Assembly: GCA_910575505.1 (NCBI GenBank)
Contig: CAJTFK010000009.1
Span: 1-64,000 of the forward strand
Direction: 5' to 3'
Length of the DNA: 64,000 bases
Source: Oscillospiraceae bacterium
GTDB taxonomy: Bacteria > Bacillota > Clostridia > Oscillospirales > Oscillospiraceae
Below are positions 9,301-16,080 of the stretch, piece by piece. The translations under genes and the position numbers were made by a program. The notes beneath the pieces were generated by a model that worked only from the letters and a program-made list of their open reading frames with translations, did no database searches and was not told the origin of the DNA. Position 1 is the stretch's first letter. Each line of letters opens with the position of its first letter.

Positions 9301-10377
9301 TTTCGGCATCTTCACCACGATATAGTCCAGTGTGGGCTCGAAGCAGGCGCAGGTCTTGCCGGTGATGTCGTTTTTAATCTCGTCCAGGGTGTAGCCCAGG
9401 GCGATTTTGGCCGTGATTTTGGCGATGGGGTAGCCCGTGGCCTTGGAGGCCAGGGCCGAGGACCGGGAGACCCGGGGGTTTACCTCAATGACGGCGTACT
9501 CGAAGCTGTCCGGGTTCAGGGCCAGCTGGACGTTGCAGCCGCCCACGATGCCCAGGTGGGTGATGATGTCCAGAGAGGCGGAGCGGAGCATCTGGAATTC
9601 CCGGTCCGCCAGGGTCTGGGTGGGGGCCACCACGATGGAGTCCCCGGTGTGGACCCCCACGGGGTCCAGGTTCTCCATGGAGCAGACGGCGATGACGTTG
9701 CCCGCGCCGTCCCGCATGGTCTCAAACTCGATTTCCTTCCAGCCGAAGATGGCCTTCTCAATCAGCACCTGTGTAATGGGCGAGGCGTCCAGGCCCGTCT
9801 GGGCGATGACCCGCAGCTCCGATTCGTCCCTGGCTGCGCCGCCGCCCGCGCCGCCCAGGGTGAAGGCGGGACGGACAATGACGGGATAGCCGATGCGCTC
9901 CGCCACGGCCAGGGCCCCGTCCACGGTTTCGGCAATGTCCGAGGCGATGACCGGCTGGCCGATCTCCTCCATGGCCTCCTTGAAGAGCTCCCGGTCCTCG
10001 GCCCGGGAGATGGCGGCGGCGTCGGTGCCCAGGAGGCGGACGCCCTGGGCCTCCAGAAAGCCCTCCTTGTCCAGCTGCATGGCCAGGGTCAGGCCGGTCT
10101 GGCCCCCCAGGCCCGCCAGGATGGAATCGGGCTTTTCCTTGAGGATGATGCGCTTCACCGTTTCCGGGGTAAGGGGCTCCAGGTAGATTTCGTCGGCCAT
10201 GGCCTGGTCCGTCATGATGGTGGCGGGGTTGGAGTTGCAGAGGACCACGTTGACCCCCGCCTCCTTCAGGACCCGGCAGGCCTGGGCCCCGGCGTAGTCG
10301 AACTCGGCGGCCTGTCCGATGACAATGGGGCCGGAGCCCAGGACCAGGACTTTTTTGATGGACGTATCCAGAGGCAT
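6349..10377 (-). CDS. carB: Carbamoyl-phosphate synthase large chain fused to a DapF-like domain
   Basis: A 1342-residue protein in one uninterrupted frame. Residues 1 to about 1055 are a full CarB: carboxyphosphate ATP-grasp half (VLGSGPIVIGQAAEFDYAG at 11-29), oligomerisation domain, second ATP-grasp half (VLGSGPIRIGQGIEFDY near 555) and MGS-like allosteric domain (KGVLISVNRRDQPEIIDTA near 935). From about residue 1068 a diaminopimelate epimerase follows (FTKMQTCGNDYIF; FCHRHYGVGADGIIL; MFNADGSEGKMAGNALRC; ETMACGTGACAAA). The catalytic cysteine of the first DapF motif (usually MCGNG) is Ala at residue 1136; the second cysteine (residue 1285) is present. The CarB half should make carbamoyl phosphate with CarA for pyrimidines and arginine. 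Whether the DapF half is active is unclear. It overlaps carA (TAATG). Confidence 0.9.
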   Translation of the reverse strand: MPLDTSIKKVLVLGSGPIVIGQAAEFDYAGAQACRVLKEAGVNVVLCNSNPATIMTDQAMADEIYLEPLTPETVKRIILKEKPDSILAGLGGQTGLTLAMQLDKEGFLEAQGVRLLGTDAAAISRAEDRELFKEAMEEIGQPVIASDIAETVDGALAVAERIGYPVIVRPAFTLGGAGGGAARDESELRVIAQTGLDASPITQVLIEKAIFGWKEIEFETMRDGAGNVIAVCSMENLDPVGVHTGDSIVVAPTQTLADREFQMLRSASLDIITHLGIVGGCNVQLALNPDSFEYAVIEVNPRVSRSSALASKATGYPIAKITAKIALGYTLDEIKNDITGKTCACFEPTLDYIVVKMPKWPFDKFADASRTLGTQMKATGEVMAIAPGFEMALMKAVRGAEIGMDTLNRKDTSGVPVLERLKRVDDHRIFTVFEALKAGVSAGEIFEITKIDRWFLAKLKKLADFEASLAGGLTAERYEEGKRLGYTDQALLRLSGAERLPGEAGTAVYKMVDTCGAEFDAETPYFYSSFDRFCESRAFPRSGRPVIMVLGSGPIRIGQGIEFDYSSVHCVWTLKELGYDVVIVNNNPETVSTDYDTADRLYFEPLCPEDVMHIIAVEKPVGVVVAFGGQTAIKLTQYLDSRGIPILGTSAESIDMAEDRERFDALLERFHIKRPQGRGVLGMEEALAAANDLGYPVLLRPSYVIGGQNMVIAHNDEDVRTYMNVILSGKVENPVLVDQYLMGKELEVDVISDGVDVLIPGVMQHIERTGVHSGDSIAVYPPFSIGDRTLKTIVDCSEKLALSLGTRGLINIQYLIYQGELYVIEVNPRASRTVPYISKVTGVPMVDLATRVMIGQPLKSLGYGTGLYRRPPYVAVKVPVFSFEKITDANAALSPEMKSTGEVLGLGKNMQEALFKGLVSAGYKVESEEKKGVLISVNRRDQPEIIDTARKLDELGFQLYATDGTAHEIERLGTSVEIVGKLGRDNRVFQLLEDGKIDYVILTGSTEPEYIRDFIHLNHRCVQLGIPCLTSLDTAGALADILESRYNQGNTELVDICHLRTHRETLRFTKMQTCGNDYIFLENFHGEITCPESLCVAFCHRHYGVGADGIILMEHSDVADAKMRMFNADGSEGKMAGNALRCMGKYLYDTGLVSKERLTIETGSGLRTLTLYTTNGKVTSACVDMGRATLDTAALKFTISEKTVVDYPVRIAGRPYRITCVDVGNPHCVVFCDRVDAVDIDFIGPRFEHAPYFPERINTEFIRVVNPSTIKMRVWERGSGETMACGTGACAAAAAAIANGFCQKDTDITVRVKGGELVVHYTDEGVTLTGDAKLVYTGEIEY

Positions 10378-11441
10378 TACAGATCCCCTCCCTTCATCAG
10401 GTTCACAAAGCGGTCAAAGAGAAACGCGGTGTCGTGGGGGCCGCCCCGGGCCTCCGGGTGGAACTGGACGGTGAAGGCCCGGAGGTCCGGGTAGTCCAGC
10501 CCCTCGCAGGTGCCGTCGTTGGCGTTGGCGAAGGAGACCCGGCCCTGTTTTACAGAGTCCCCGTCCACGGCGTAGCCGTGGTTCTGGCTGGTGATGTAGG
10601 TCCGGATGCCGTTTAAATCCCGGACGGGCTGGTTCACGCCCCGGTGGCCGTATTTCAGCTTGTAGGTCCGGCCCCCCGCCGCCAGGGCGGTGAGCTGGTG
10701 GCCCAGGCAGATGCCGAAGAGGGGGACCTTCCCCAGGAGCTTTCTGATCTGCTCGATTTGATAGACGTTTTCCGCCGGGTCCCCGGGGCCGTTGGACAGC
10801 ATCACACCGTCAGGCGCTGCGGCCAGAATGGTTTCCGCCGAGGCGTCTGCCGGAAGGACGGTGACGGCGCAGCCCCGCTTCCGGAGCTCCTGAATGATGT
10901 TGTGTTTCGCGCCGTAATCCAGCAGAGCCACCCGGAAACGGGTCTCGCCCTCTGCCTCCCAGACAGAGGGAGCTTTGCAGGTGACGGCCTCCACCACGCC
11001 GGTGACGGCGTAGGTTTTCAGGGCCGTGAGGTCCGCCGGGACTTCATCACAGATACAGGCGTTCATGACGCCGGATTCCCGGATGATCCGGGTGAGCTGC
11101 CGGGTGTCCACGCCACAGAGGCCGGGAACGCCCCGCTCTTTCAAAAAGGTATCCAGATCTTCGTCACAGCGGAAGTTGGAGGGGGCTTCGCAGACCTCCC
11201 GGACCACATAGCCCTTCACGCAGCAGGCCCCCTCGAAATCCTCCCGGATGACGCCGTAGTTGCCGATGAGGGGATAGGTCTGCATGACAATCTGCCCTGC
11301 GTAGCTGGGGTCCGTCAGGGTCTCCACATAGCCGCACATGCCGGTGGTAAACACCAGTTCTCCGACGGTGTCTCCCTCCGCGCCGAAGCGGAGCCCCTGG
11401 AAGACCTGCCCGTCCGCCAGCACCAAATAGCCTTTTTTCAT
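10377..11441 (-). CDS. carA: Carbamoyl-phosphate synthase small chain (glutaminase)
   Basis: At 354 residues this is the normal length. The N-terminal CPSase small-subunit domain (LVLADGQVFQGLRFG, GELVFTTGMCGYVETLTDPSY) precedes a class I glutamine amidotransferase domain with nucleophile Cys in GICLGHQL and the catalytic His/Glu in QFHPEARGGP. It hydrolyses glutamine and channels ammonia to CarB, whose gene starts on the last base of the carA stop. SD AGGGGAGG lies 6 nt before ATG. Transcription appears to start about 75 bp upstream, and a terminator-like hairpin directly precedes the SD, so expression is probably controlled by attenuation. Confidence 0.95.
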   Translation of the reverse strand: MKKGYLVLADGQVFQGLRFGAEGDTVGELVFTTGMCGYVETLTDPSYAGQIVMQTYPLIGNYGVIREDFEGACCVKGYVVREVCEAPSNFRCDEDLDTFLKERGVPGLCGVDTRQLTRIIRESGVMNACICDEVPADLTALKTYAVTGVVEAVTCKAPSVWEAEGETRFRVALLDYGAKHNIIQELRKRGCAVTVLPADASAETILAAAPDGVMLSNGPGDPAENVYQIEQIRKLLGKVPLFGICLGHQLTALAAGGRTYKLKYGHRGVNQPVRDLNGIRTYITSQNHGYAVDGDSVKQGRVSFANANDGTCEGLDYPDLRAFTVQFHPEARGGPHDTAFLFDRFVNLMKGGDL

Positions 11442-11455
11442 AAACGCCTCCCCTT

Positions 11456-11481
11456 AAAAAATCCCCGACGAACCGCCGGGG
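11456..11481 (-). promoter_or_regulatory. Attenuator-like hairpin in the carA leader
   Basis: Read on the minus strand: CCCCGGCGG, a short loop, CGTCGGGG, then ATTTTTT immediately followed by the carA SD. It lies between the carA promoter and start codon and has no other gene to terminate, so it should act on carA itself. An alternative antiterminator pairing with the upstream GGGCCTTTGGGCTCC stretch is possible but not compelling. No clear PyrR-binding consensus was recognised. Confidence 0.55.
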
Positions 11482-11525
11482 TCTGCTTCCTGGAGCCCAA
11501 AGGCCCTGATTTACCATTTTTCATT

Positions 11526-11554
11526 ATTATGATGGGTTTTTCCTCATCCGTCAA
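11526..11554 (-). promoter_or_regulatory. Predicted carA promoter
   Basis: TTGACG (11554-11549), a 17-bp spacer and CATAAT (11531-11526) on the minus strand, 85 bp upstream of the carA start codon. Confidence 0.6.
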
Positions 11555-11652
11555 TCATTCCGGCTTCTTTAGGGCGTAGACTTTTCGGGAGAAAGAGGTA
11601 TTACTTTTTGTGCATTTCGCAGGGAACGGCGGTTTCCCCGGCGGAGAGGGCA

Positions 11653-11682
11653 CAAAAAAGAGCCCCCCGAAGGGGCTCTTTT
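11653..11682 (-). terminator. Intrinsic terminator downstream of the membrane protein gene
   Basis: Minus strand: AAGAGCCCC, TTCGG loop region, GGGGCTCTTTTTTG. It lies beyond the 85-bp tandem copies of the gene's 3' end. The T-rich flank on the other side means it may also work on the plus strand. Confidence 0.75.
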
Positions 11683-11719
11683 GAGGGCTTGGACGCGTTG
11701 GGAGGGAGTCAGGCCGGGG

Positions 11720-11929
11720 CCCTCCGTCCGAAGATAAGATAGAGGTGTGGCGCGAAGAAGCCATTTTGAAACGACTGTCGCTGCGGACATGGCTCAGTCC
11801 TGATCCTTCCGGCCGAAGATCAGATAGAGGTACGGCGCGAAGAAGCCATTTTGAAACGACTGTCGCTGTGAACATGGCTCAGTCCTGATCCTTCCGGCCG
11901 AAGATCAGATAGAGGTACGGCGCGAAGAT
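11720..11929. repeat. 85-bp tandem repeat containing the 3' end of the upstream gene
   Basis: The last 40 bp of the 11879-12370 gene (coding FAPYLYLIFGRKDQD) begin a unit that recurs at an 85-bp period. Copies start near 11720, 11805 and 11890; the last is the genuine gene end. The 11805 copy is nearly identical to the gene end and the 11720 copy has diverged more. Each copy re-creates the C-terminal codons and stop, followed by about 45 bp of spacer (CCATTTTGAAACGACTGTCG). Confidence 0.85.
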
Positions 11930-12370
11930 GCTGGGAAGGACCGTCGAAACGGAGACCTGGCCGGTGAGCCGGAAGAACAGCTGATCCACCCAGCGATTCC
12001 CATCCGCCAGGGCGTACAGACGGTAGACGGTCAGGCTGTAGGTCCCGAATACGTGCTGGCTGATCTGCTCCGCCGCCAGCAGAACGGCGTAGACGACGAC
12101 CATGATGGATGCGGACCAAAAGAGCTCCCGCCGGGTCATTCCCCGGAGGAACCGCCAGCCCGCCCACCAGAACAGCAGGAAGGAAATCACAGCCATAATC
12201 ACCGAGAGATACCCGGTGGTGAGGACGGTGCTTCCGTCCGGCCCCGGTCCCCGGGCCCGCTGGATGAGCCCCCAGGTCAGGCCCAGGACGTAGGTGAGAC
12301 ACCGGCAGACCAGTCCCAGTGCCCCCAGCACCAGAGGGACCCGCCAAATGGGCCTGCGCAGAAAATCCAT
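11879..12370 (-). CDS. Small integral membrane protein of unknown function
   Basis: 163 residues, starting at ATG 12370, which stands 7 nt after AAAGGAGG; a longer frame reaching 12415 has no site of its own. Four likely transmembrane helices are visible: about residues 9-30 (VPLVLGALGLVCRCLTYVL), 52-73 (YLSVIMAVISFLLFWWAGW), 84-105 (FWSASIMVVVYAVLLAAE) and 138-156. No family could be recognised. It is a single-gene unit between pckA and carA. Its 3' end has been duplicated downstream as an 85-bp tandem array. Confidence 0.6.
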   Translation of the reverse strand: MDFLRRPIWRVPLVLGALGLVCRCLTYVLGLTWGLIQRARGPGPDGSTVLTTGYLSVIMAVISFLLFWWAGWRFLRGMTRRELFWSASIMVVVYAVLLAAEQISQHVFGTYSLTVYRLYALADGNRWVDQLFFRLTGQVSVSTVLPSIFAPYLYLIFGRKDQD

Positions 12371-12384
12371 GTCATACCTCCTTT

Positions 12385-12482
12385 CGAGAGTAGAGAGTGA
12401 AGAGTGGAGATGCAATGAGGAATGAGAAATGAGGAATGAGGAATTTTTCTGATGCCGGTGAATTCCTCATTCCTCATTCCTA
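12385..12482. repeat. Dispersed intergenic repeat, AATGAGGAATGAG / GAGAGTGAAGAGT type
   Basis: Contains GAGAGTGAAGAGTGG followed by repeated AATGAGGAATGAG words and their complement CTCATTCCTCATTCC, giving an imperfect palindrome. The same words occur at 24496-24571, 29397-29470 and 48686-48765, always between genes. It resembles the low-complexity dispersed palindromes common in this clade. Confidence 0.6.
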
Positions 12483-12489
12483 ATGAAGG

Positions 12490-12523
12490 GAAAAGAAGCG
12501 GACAGGCGCCAGCCTGCCCGCTT
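12490..12523 (-). terminator. Intrinsic terminator of pckA
   Basis: Minus strand arms AGCGGGCAGGC and GCCTGTCCGCT with a 4-nt loop, followed by TCTTTTC, 24 bp after the pckA stop. Confidence 0.8.
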
Positions 12524-12546
12524 TCTTGAAAGCGCTTGCCAGCCGG

Positions 12547-14235
12547 TTACAGGGTATTGGCCTCGTCCACGACCTTCTTGATGGCCGCGGCGGCGTCCTC
12601 AGGCAGCTTGTTGAAGCCGCCTTCCTCGGTGTCCAGCTTGGTGACATAGTTCAGCCGGTCCTGCATCCGGGCCTTCAGCTGGGCGACATACTCCTTGTCG
12701 CTGAGGTCGGGCACGAAGCCCTCCCACTCGAAGATCTCGATGTCCTCGAAGGGGCCCCACTTCTTGAACTGGGCCTTGCCCTCGACCACGGCTTCCAGGA
12801 CGCCCAGGGTGTCCTCCTTCTGGACCTTTTTGCCCATGAAGTCGCCGGTGTTGATGATATAGCAGGCTACGTTCTTTTCGGCCACCAGCTTCTTGAATTT
12901 CTCATAGTCGTTGACCAGAGCGTAGGTCCGGAAGGGGTTGGCGTAGGGCTCCACCACCAGGGCGTTGGGGTCCACGCCCTCCTTCAGCCGCTCGGCGGAA
13001 GAACGCTTGGTGGCCAGGGTGGCGCCCATGACGGAGGCCAGAGACGCGCCGCTGAGCTTCACGATGGGGGGAATGGTGGGGTCCTTCATAATCCAGAAAA
13101 TGGCGTTGACGGGGGACTCGATCTTATCCACCCGGTTGGGGGACCACAGCTTGCTCTTGATAGCCCGGCCGTTGCCGTTCCGGACGTCCTCGGTGACCAG
13201 GACGATCTTGCCCTCGTCGTCCAGAGTGGCGGAGCAGTTCTGAGCGGTGAGCAGATATTTGTTGTCCTCTGCGGGGACGGGATAGTCGGCGGTCTTATCG
13301 AAATAGGTGGGTTCCAGGGCGATGGAGGCGCAGGTGTCGGAGTTGATGATGAAGGCGTCGTCGTGGAGCACCTTGATGGAGGGGTATTTGCCGTCGTGCT
13401 TGGCGTGGGTCAGGGTGGACTTGCCGGAGCCGGACAGGCCGAACACCGCCGCCACGTACTTGCTGCCGTCGGCCAGGGTGTATTCCTTCTGGCCGCCGTG
13501 GCAGGAGGCGTAGCCGTTGCGGTTGGCGATGGCCCAGGCCAGGGTCAGGGTGCCCTTCTTGTGCTCGCCGAAGTAGCGCATGCCCAGAATGGCGGCGCAG
13601 TTGGTGTCGGTGTTGAAGTAGCACAGGCACTTGGGATCGCAGATGTCCTCTTTGCCCGGAGCGCCGGTCCACTGGGGGTCGGAGAAGATATAAATGTCGG
13701 CCTCCTTGCCGCCGCCCACGCTCTGGGACTTTTTGTACATCTTGACATACTCGTCGGACTGGTACTGGAAGTTCAGCATCCAGTTATAGAGGAGGTTTTC
13801 CTCTCCCTCGGGAATCAGCAGGTGGGCGCGGACCATGAACTCGGGGTCCAGGCCGATGAAGACCTCGGCGTGGTACATGGTTTTCCACCGGGTGTCATAG
13901 ACGGCGTCCATGACAATCTTGTCCAGCTCGGTGGTGTTGACGCCAGGCTTTCCGGTGATCCGGCGGGCGGCGGCGTAACGGCCGGTGATGGAGCCGTCGT
14001 TGAACAGCAGGACCTTGGCGTCGGGCTCCAGGCCGAACTCCTCGCCCCGGTATACGGGCATGTCGGTGACGACGGTGCCGGGGGAGTTCTTGGCCATGTC
14101 ATAGGCCTCCCGCAGGGAGTTGACCTTGATGACATTGTTGCCGTAGAAGGGGGCCTCGATGATGGAGCGCGTTTTGGAGAAGCCAACCTTGCCGGGGCCG
14201 ATGTCGGTTCTCGCGTAATGGGATTTCGTAGACAT
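12547..14235 (-). CDS. pckA: Phosphoenolpyruvate carboxykinase (ATP)
   Basis: 562 residues, in the range of ATP-type PEPCK with a modest extension. The nucleotide-binding kinase motif GLSGSGKSTLTHAKH is near residue 267, and the metal-binding segment HDDAFIINSD follows. Other family signatures are YNWMLNFQ, LEPTYFDKTADYP and ASLASVMGATLATKRSSAERLKEG. It interconverts oxaloacetate + ATP and PEP + CO2 + ADP. In anaerobic fermenters it often runs in the PEP-carboxylating, ATP-forming direction, which is an inference here. SD GAGGAGG lies before ATG. It is transcribed alone, divergent from lspA. Confidence 0.93.
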   Translation of the reverse strand: MSTKSHYARTDIGPGKVGFSKTRSIIEAPFYGNNVIKVNSLREAYDMAKNSPGTVVTDMPVYRGEEFGLEPDAKVLLFNDGSITGRYAAARRITGKPGVNTTELDKIVMDAVYDTRWKTMYHAEVFIGLDPEFMVRAHLLIPEGEENLLYNWMLNFQYQSDEYVKMYKKSQSVGGGKEADIYIFSDPQWTGAPGKEDICDPKCLCYFNTDTNCAAILGMRYFGEHKKGTLTLAWAIANRNGYASCHGGQKEYTLADGSKYVAAVFGLSGSGKSTLTHAKHDGKYPSIKVLHDDAFIINSDTCASIALEPTYFDKTADYPVPAEDNKYLLTAQNCSATLDDEGKIVLVTEDVRNGNGRAIKSKLWSPNRVDKIESPVNAIFWIMKDPTIPPIVKLSGASLASVMGATLATKRSSAERLKEGVDPNALVVEPYANPFRTYALVNDYEKFKKLVAEKNVACYIINTGDFMGKKVQKEDTLGVLEAVVEGKAQFKKWGPFEDIEIFEWEGFVPDLSDKEYVAQLKARMQDRLNYVTKLDTEEGGFNKLPEDAAAAIKKVVDEANTL

Positions 14236-14416
14236 AGTGCAAATACCTCCTCATATTGATAACGTGCCCTGCGCCGCAAGGGGTGCAAAGCGCTGTTTGG
14301 GCGAACCAGGCCCTATTATATCCCCTTTCCCGGCAAAACGCAAGAGGCTTCCGAGGCTTTTTCCCGCCGCCGGAGCAGAAATTTAAAGCGGGCGCCCGGC
14401 CCAGAGAGAAAAGGAC

Positions 14417-14445
14417 TTGGATTTCCGGAAAAAATGTGGTATAGT
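14417..14445 (+). promoter_or_regulatory. Predicted promoter of the lspA operon
   Basis: TTGGAT (14417-14422), a 17-bp spacer and TATAGT (14440-14445). It leaves a long leader of about 185 nt before lspA that contains two hairpins. Confidence 0.55.
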
Positions 14446-14462
14446 CGGCACAGCCGAACCGG

Positions 14463-14569
14463 ACGCGGCGGTTTTCAGCCGTGTTTTATCGGGAGCAGAC
14501 GGTTCGGAAGAGATATGAGTTCAGCCGTTTTGGGGTTGCCGTCATAAACGGCGGCGGCAACCCCAAAAC
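14463..14569 (+). repeat. Two inverted repeats in the lspA leader
   Basis: The first hairpin has arms ACGCGGC (14463-14469) and GCCGTGT (14478-14484) and ends in TTTTAT, so it could terminate weakly. The second is a perfect 15-bp inverted repeat, GTTTTGGGGTTGCCG at 14527-14541 and its complement at 14555-14569, with a 13-nt loop and no U-tract. Both fall between promoter and start codon and could form stable RNA structure. Confidence 0.7.
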
Positions 14570-14636
14570 ATGGCACATATTGCTTCCGGCCTTTCGGCTC
14601 GGAAATAATATGAAACCGAAAGGAGGTGCGCGGAAC

Positions 14637-15140
14637 ATGGCGTATGTGTGCTCAGCCCTGCTGGCCGGGGCACTGCTGGGGCTGGACCAGTGGGTGAAGC
14701 GCTGGGTGTCCCTGCACATCCCCCTGGGAGAGGCCCGTCCCTTCCTGCCGGGGCTGATGGAGCTGCGGACCGTCCACAACTACGGCGCGGCCTGGTCCTC
14801 CTTCTCCGGGATGCGGTGGATGCTGCTGACGGTGACCGGCGCCATTGTGCTGGCGATTCTGTTTCTGCTGGCGCGGCGGATTGTGCGCCATCCCCTGGGC
14901 GTGCTGGGCTGCTGCCTGATTGTCTCCGGGGGCCTGGGGAACATCCTGGACCGCTTGCGCCTGGGCTATGTGGTGGATATGTTCAGCCTTCAGTTCATGG
15001 ATTTCCCCGTGTTCAACGTGGCGGACGTCTGCATCAACATCGGCTGTGTGCTGGGCCTGATTTACTATCTTTTTTTCTACGAAACCCACGACAAAAAAGG
15101 AGGCGGCGGTGACGGAACCCTTGATTCTTCAGGCCGCTGA
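14637..15140 (+). CDS. lspA: Lipoprotein signal peptidase (signal peptidase II)
   Basis: 167 residues with start ATG 14637, placed 8 nt after AAAGGAGGTG. Longer in-frame starts to the left would add residues that do not fit the family. Four transmembrane helices and the family motifs are present: LDQWVKRWV near the N terminus, VHNYGAAWSSF, the aspartate motif NILDRLRLGYVVDM, and FNVADVCINIG with the second catalytic Asp. It is an aspartyl protease in the membrane that removes lipoprotein signal peptides. The C-terminal codons overlap the GTG start of the next gene by 32 bp, the usual lspA-rluD arrangement of Firmicutes. Confidence 0.93.
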   Translation: MAYVCSALLAGALLGLDQWVKRWVSLHIPLGEARPFLPGLMELRTVHNYGAAWSSFSGMRWMLLTVTGAIVLAILFLLARRIVRHPLGVLGCCLIVSGGLGNILDRLRLGYVVDMFSLQFMDFPVFNVADVCINIGCVLGLIYYLFFYETHDKKGGGGDGTLDSSGR

Positions 15141-16080
15141 GGCTGACGCGGGAATGCGGGCGGACGCCTGGCTGGCGGCCCGGATAGAAGACCTGACCCG
15201 CTCCGCCGCGGCGCGGCTGCTGGAGGAGGGCCGGGTCCTCTGCCGGGGCCGGCCTCTGGCCAAGAACGCCCGCCTGACGGGCCGGGAGACCGTTGCCGTC
15301 TCCCTGCGGCCCCCGGAGCCCATCGAGGCCCTGCCCCAAAACATTCCCCTGGACATTGTCTATGAGGACGGCGATGTGATCGTGGTGAACAAGCCCAAGG
15401 GGCTGGTGGTCCACCCCGCTCCCGGCCACCCGGACGGCACCCTGGTGAACGCACTGCTGTACCACTGCGGCGGCACCCTCTCCGGCGTGGGCGGGGCTCT
15501 GCGGCCCGGCATTGTCCACCGCATCGACCGGGACACCTCCGGTCTCATCATCGCCGCGAAAAACGACTTCGCCCATCAGGCTCTCTCTGCCCAGCTCCAG
15601 GACCACAGCCTGGCCCGGACCTATGCGTGCATCGCCCTGGGCCGCTTCCGGGAGGACGCCGGAACCGTGGACGCCCCCATCGGGCGGCACCCGGCGGACC
15701 GGAAGAAAATGGCGGTGGTCCCCAATGGCCGCCCCGCTGTCACCCACTGGGAGGTACTGGAGCGGTTTTCCGCCTGTCCCGGCCCTGGCGGCATCCAGAA
15801 CAGAACCTGCGCCCGCCTCCGCTGCCGGCTGGAGACGGGCCGGACCCATCAGATCAGAGTGCATCTCAGCTATATCGGACACCCCATTCTGGGCGACACG
15901 GTGTACGGGGCAAAGAAGCCGGTCCCCGGCCTGACCGGCCAGTGTCTTCACGCGGCGGGGCTCCGTTTCGTCCATCCCCGGACGGGGGAGGCGATGGAGC
16001 TGGACTGCCCCCTGCCGGAGGAATTTCGGGCCCAGCTCCGCCGGCTGGGCAGCATGCGAGGAGGAATATATGATGATTGA
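15109..16080 (+). CDS. 23S rRNA pseudouridine synthase, RluD family
   Basis: 323 residues with GTG start at 15109, 6 nt after AAGGAGG, inside the end of lspA. An S4-like RNA-binding domain covers about residues 14-75 (MRADAWLAARIEDLTRSAAARLLEEG). The RluA/RluD catalytic domain includes the VNKPKGLVVHPAPGH segment and the HRIDRDTSGLIIAAKND motif carrying the catalytic aspartate, followed by LETGRTHQIRVHLSYIGHPILGD. It converts specific uridines in large-subunit rRNA. The exact target site cannot be read from sequence. In Firmicutes the lspA-linked copy is often called YlyB. Confidence 0.92.
   Translation: MTEPLILQAAEADAGMRADAWLAARIEDLTRSAAARLLEEGRVLCRGRPLAKNARLTGRETVAVSLRPPEPIEALPQNIPLDIVYEDGDVIVVNKPKGLVVHPAPGHPDGTLVNALLYHCGGTLSGVGGALRPGIVHRIDRDTSGLIIAAKNDFAHQALSAQLQDHSLARTYACIALGRFREDAGTVDAPIGRHPADRKKMAVVPNGRPAVTHWEVLERFSACPGPGGIQNRTCARLRCRLETGRTHQIRVHLSYIGHPILGDTVYGAKKPVPGLTGQCLHAAGLRFVHPRTGEAMELDCPLPEEFRAQLRRLGSMRGGIYDD

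Noticed and set aside
14481..14636. Upstream extension of lspA to 14481
   Set aside because: The frame is open but the added residues are unlike the family and contain the palindrome; the ATG at 14637 has an ideal SD.
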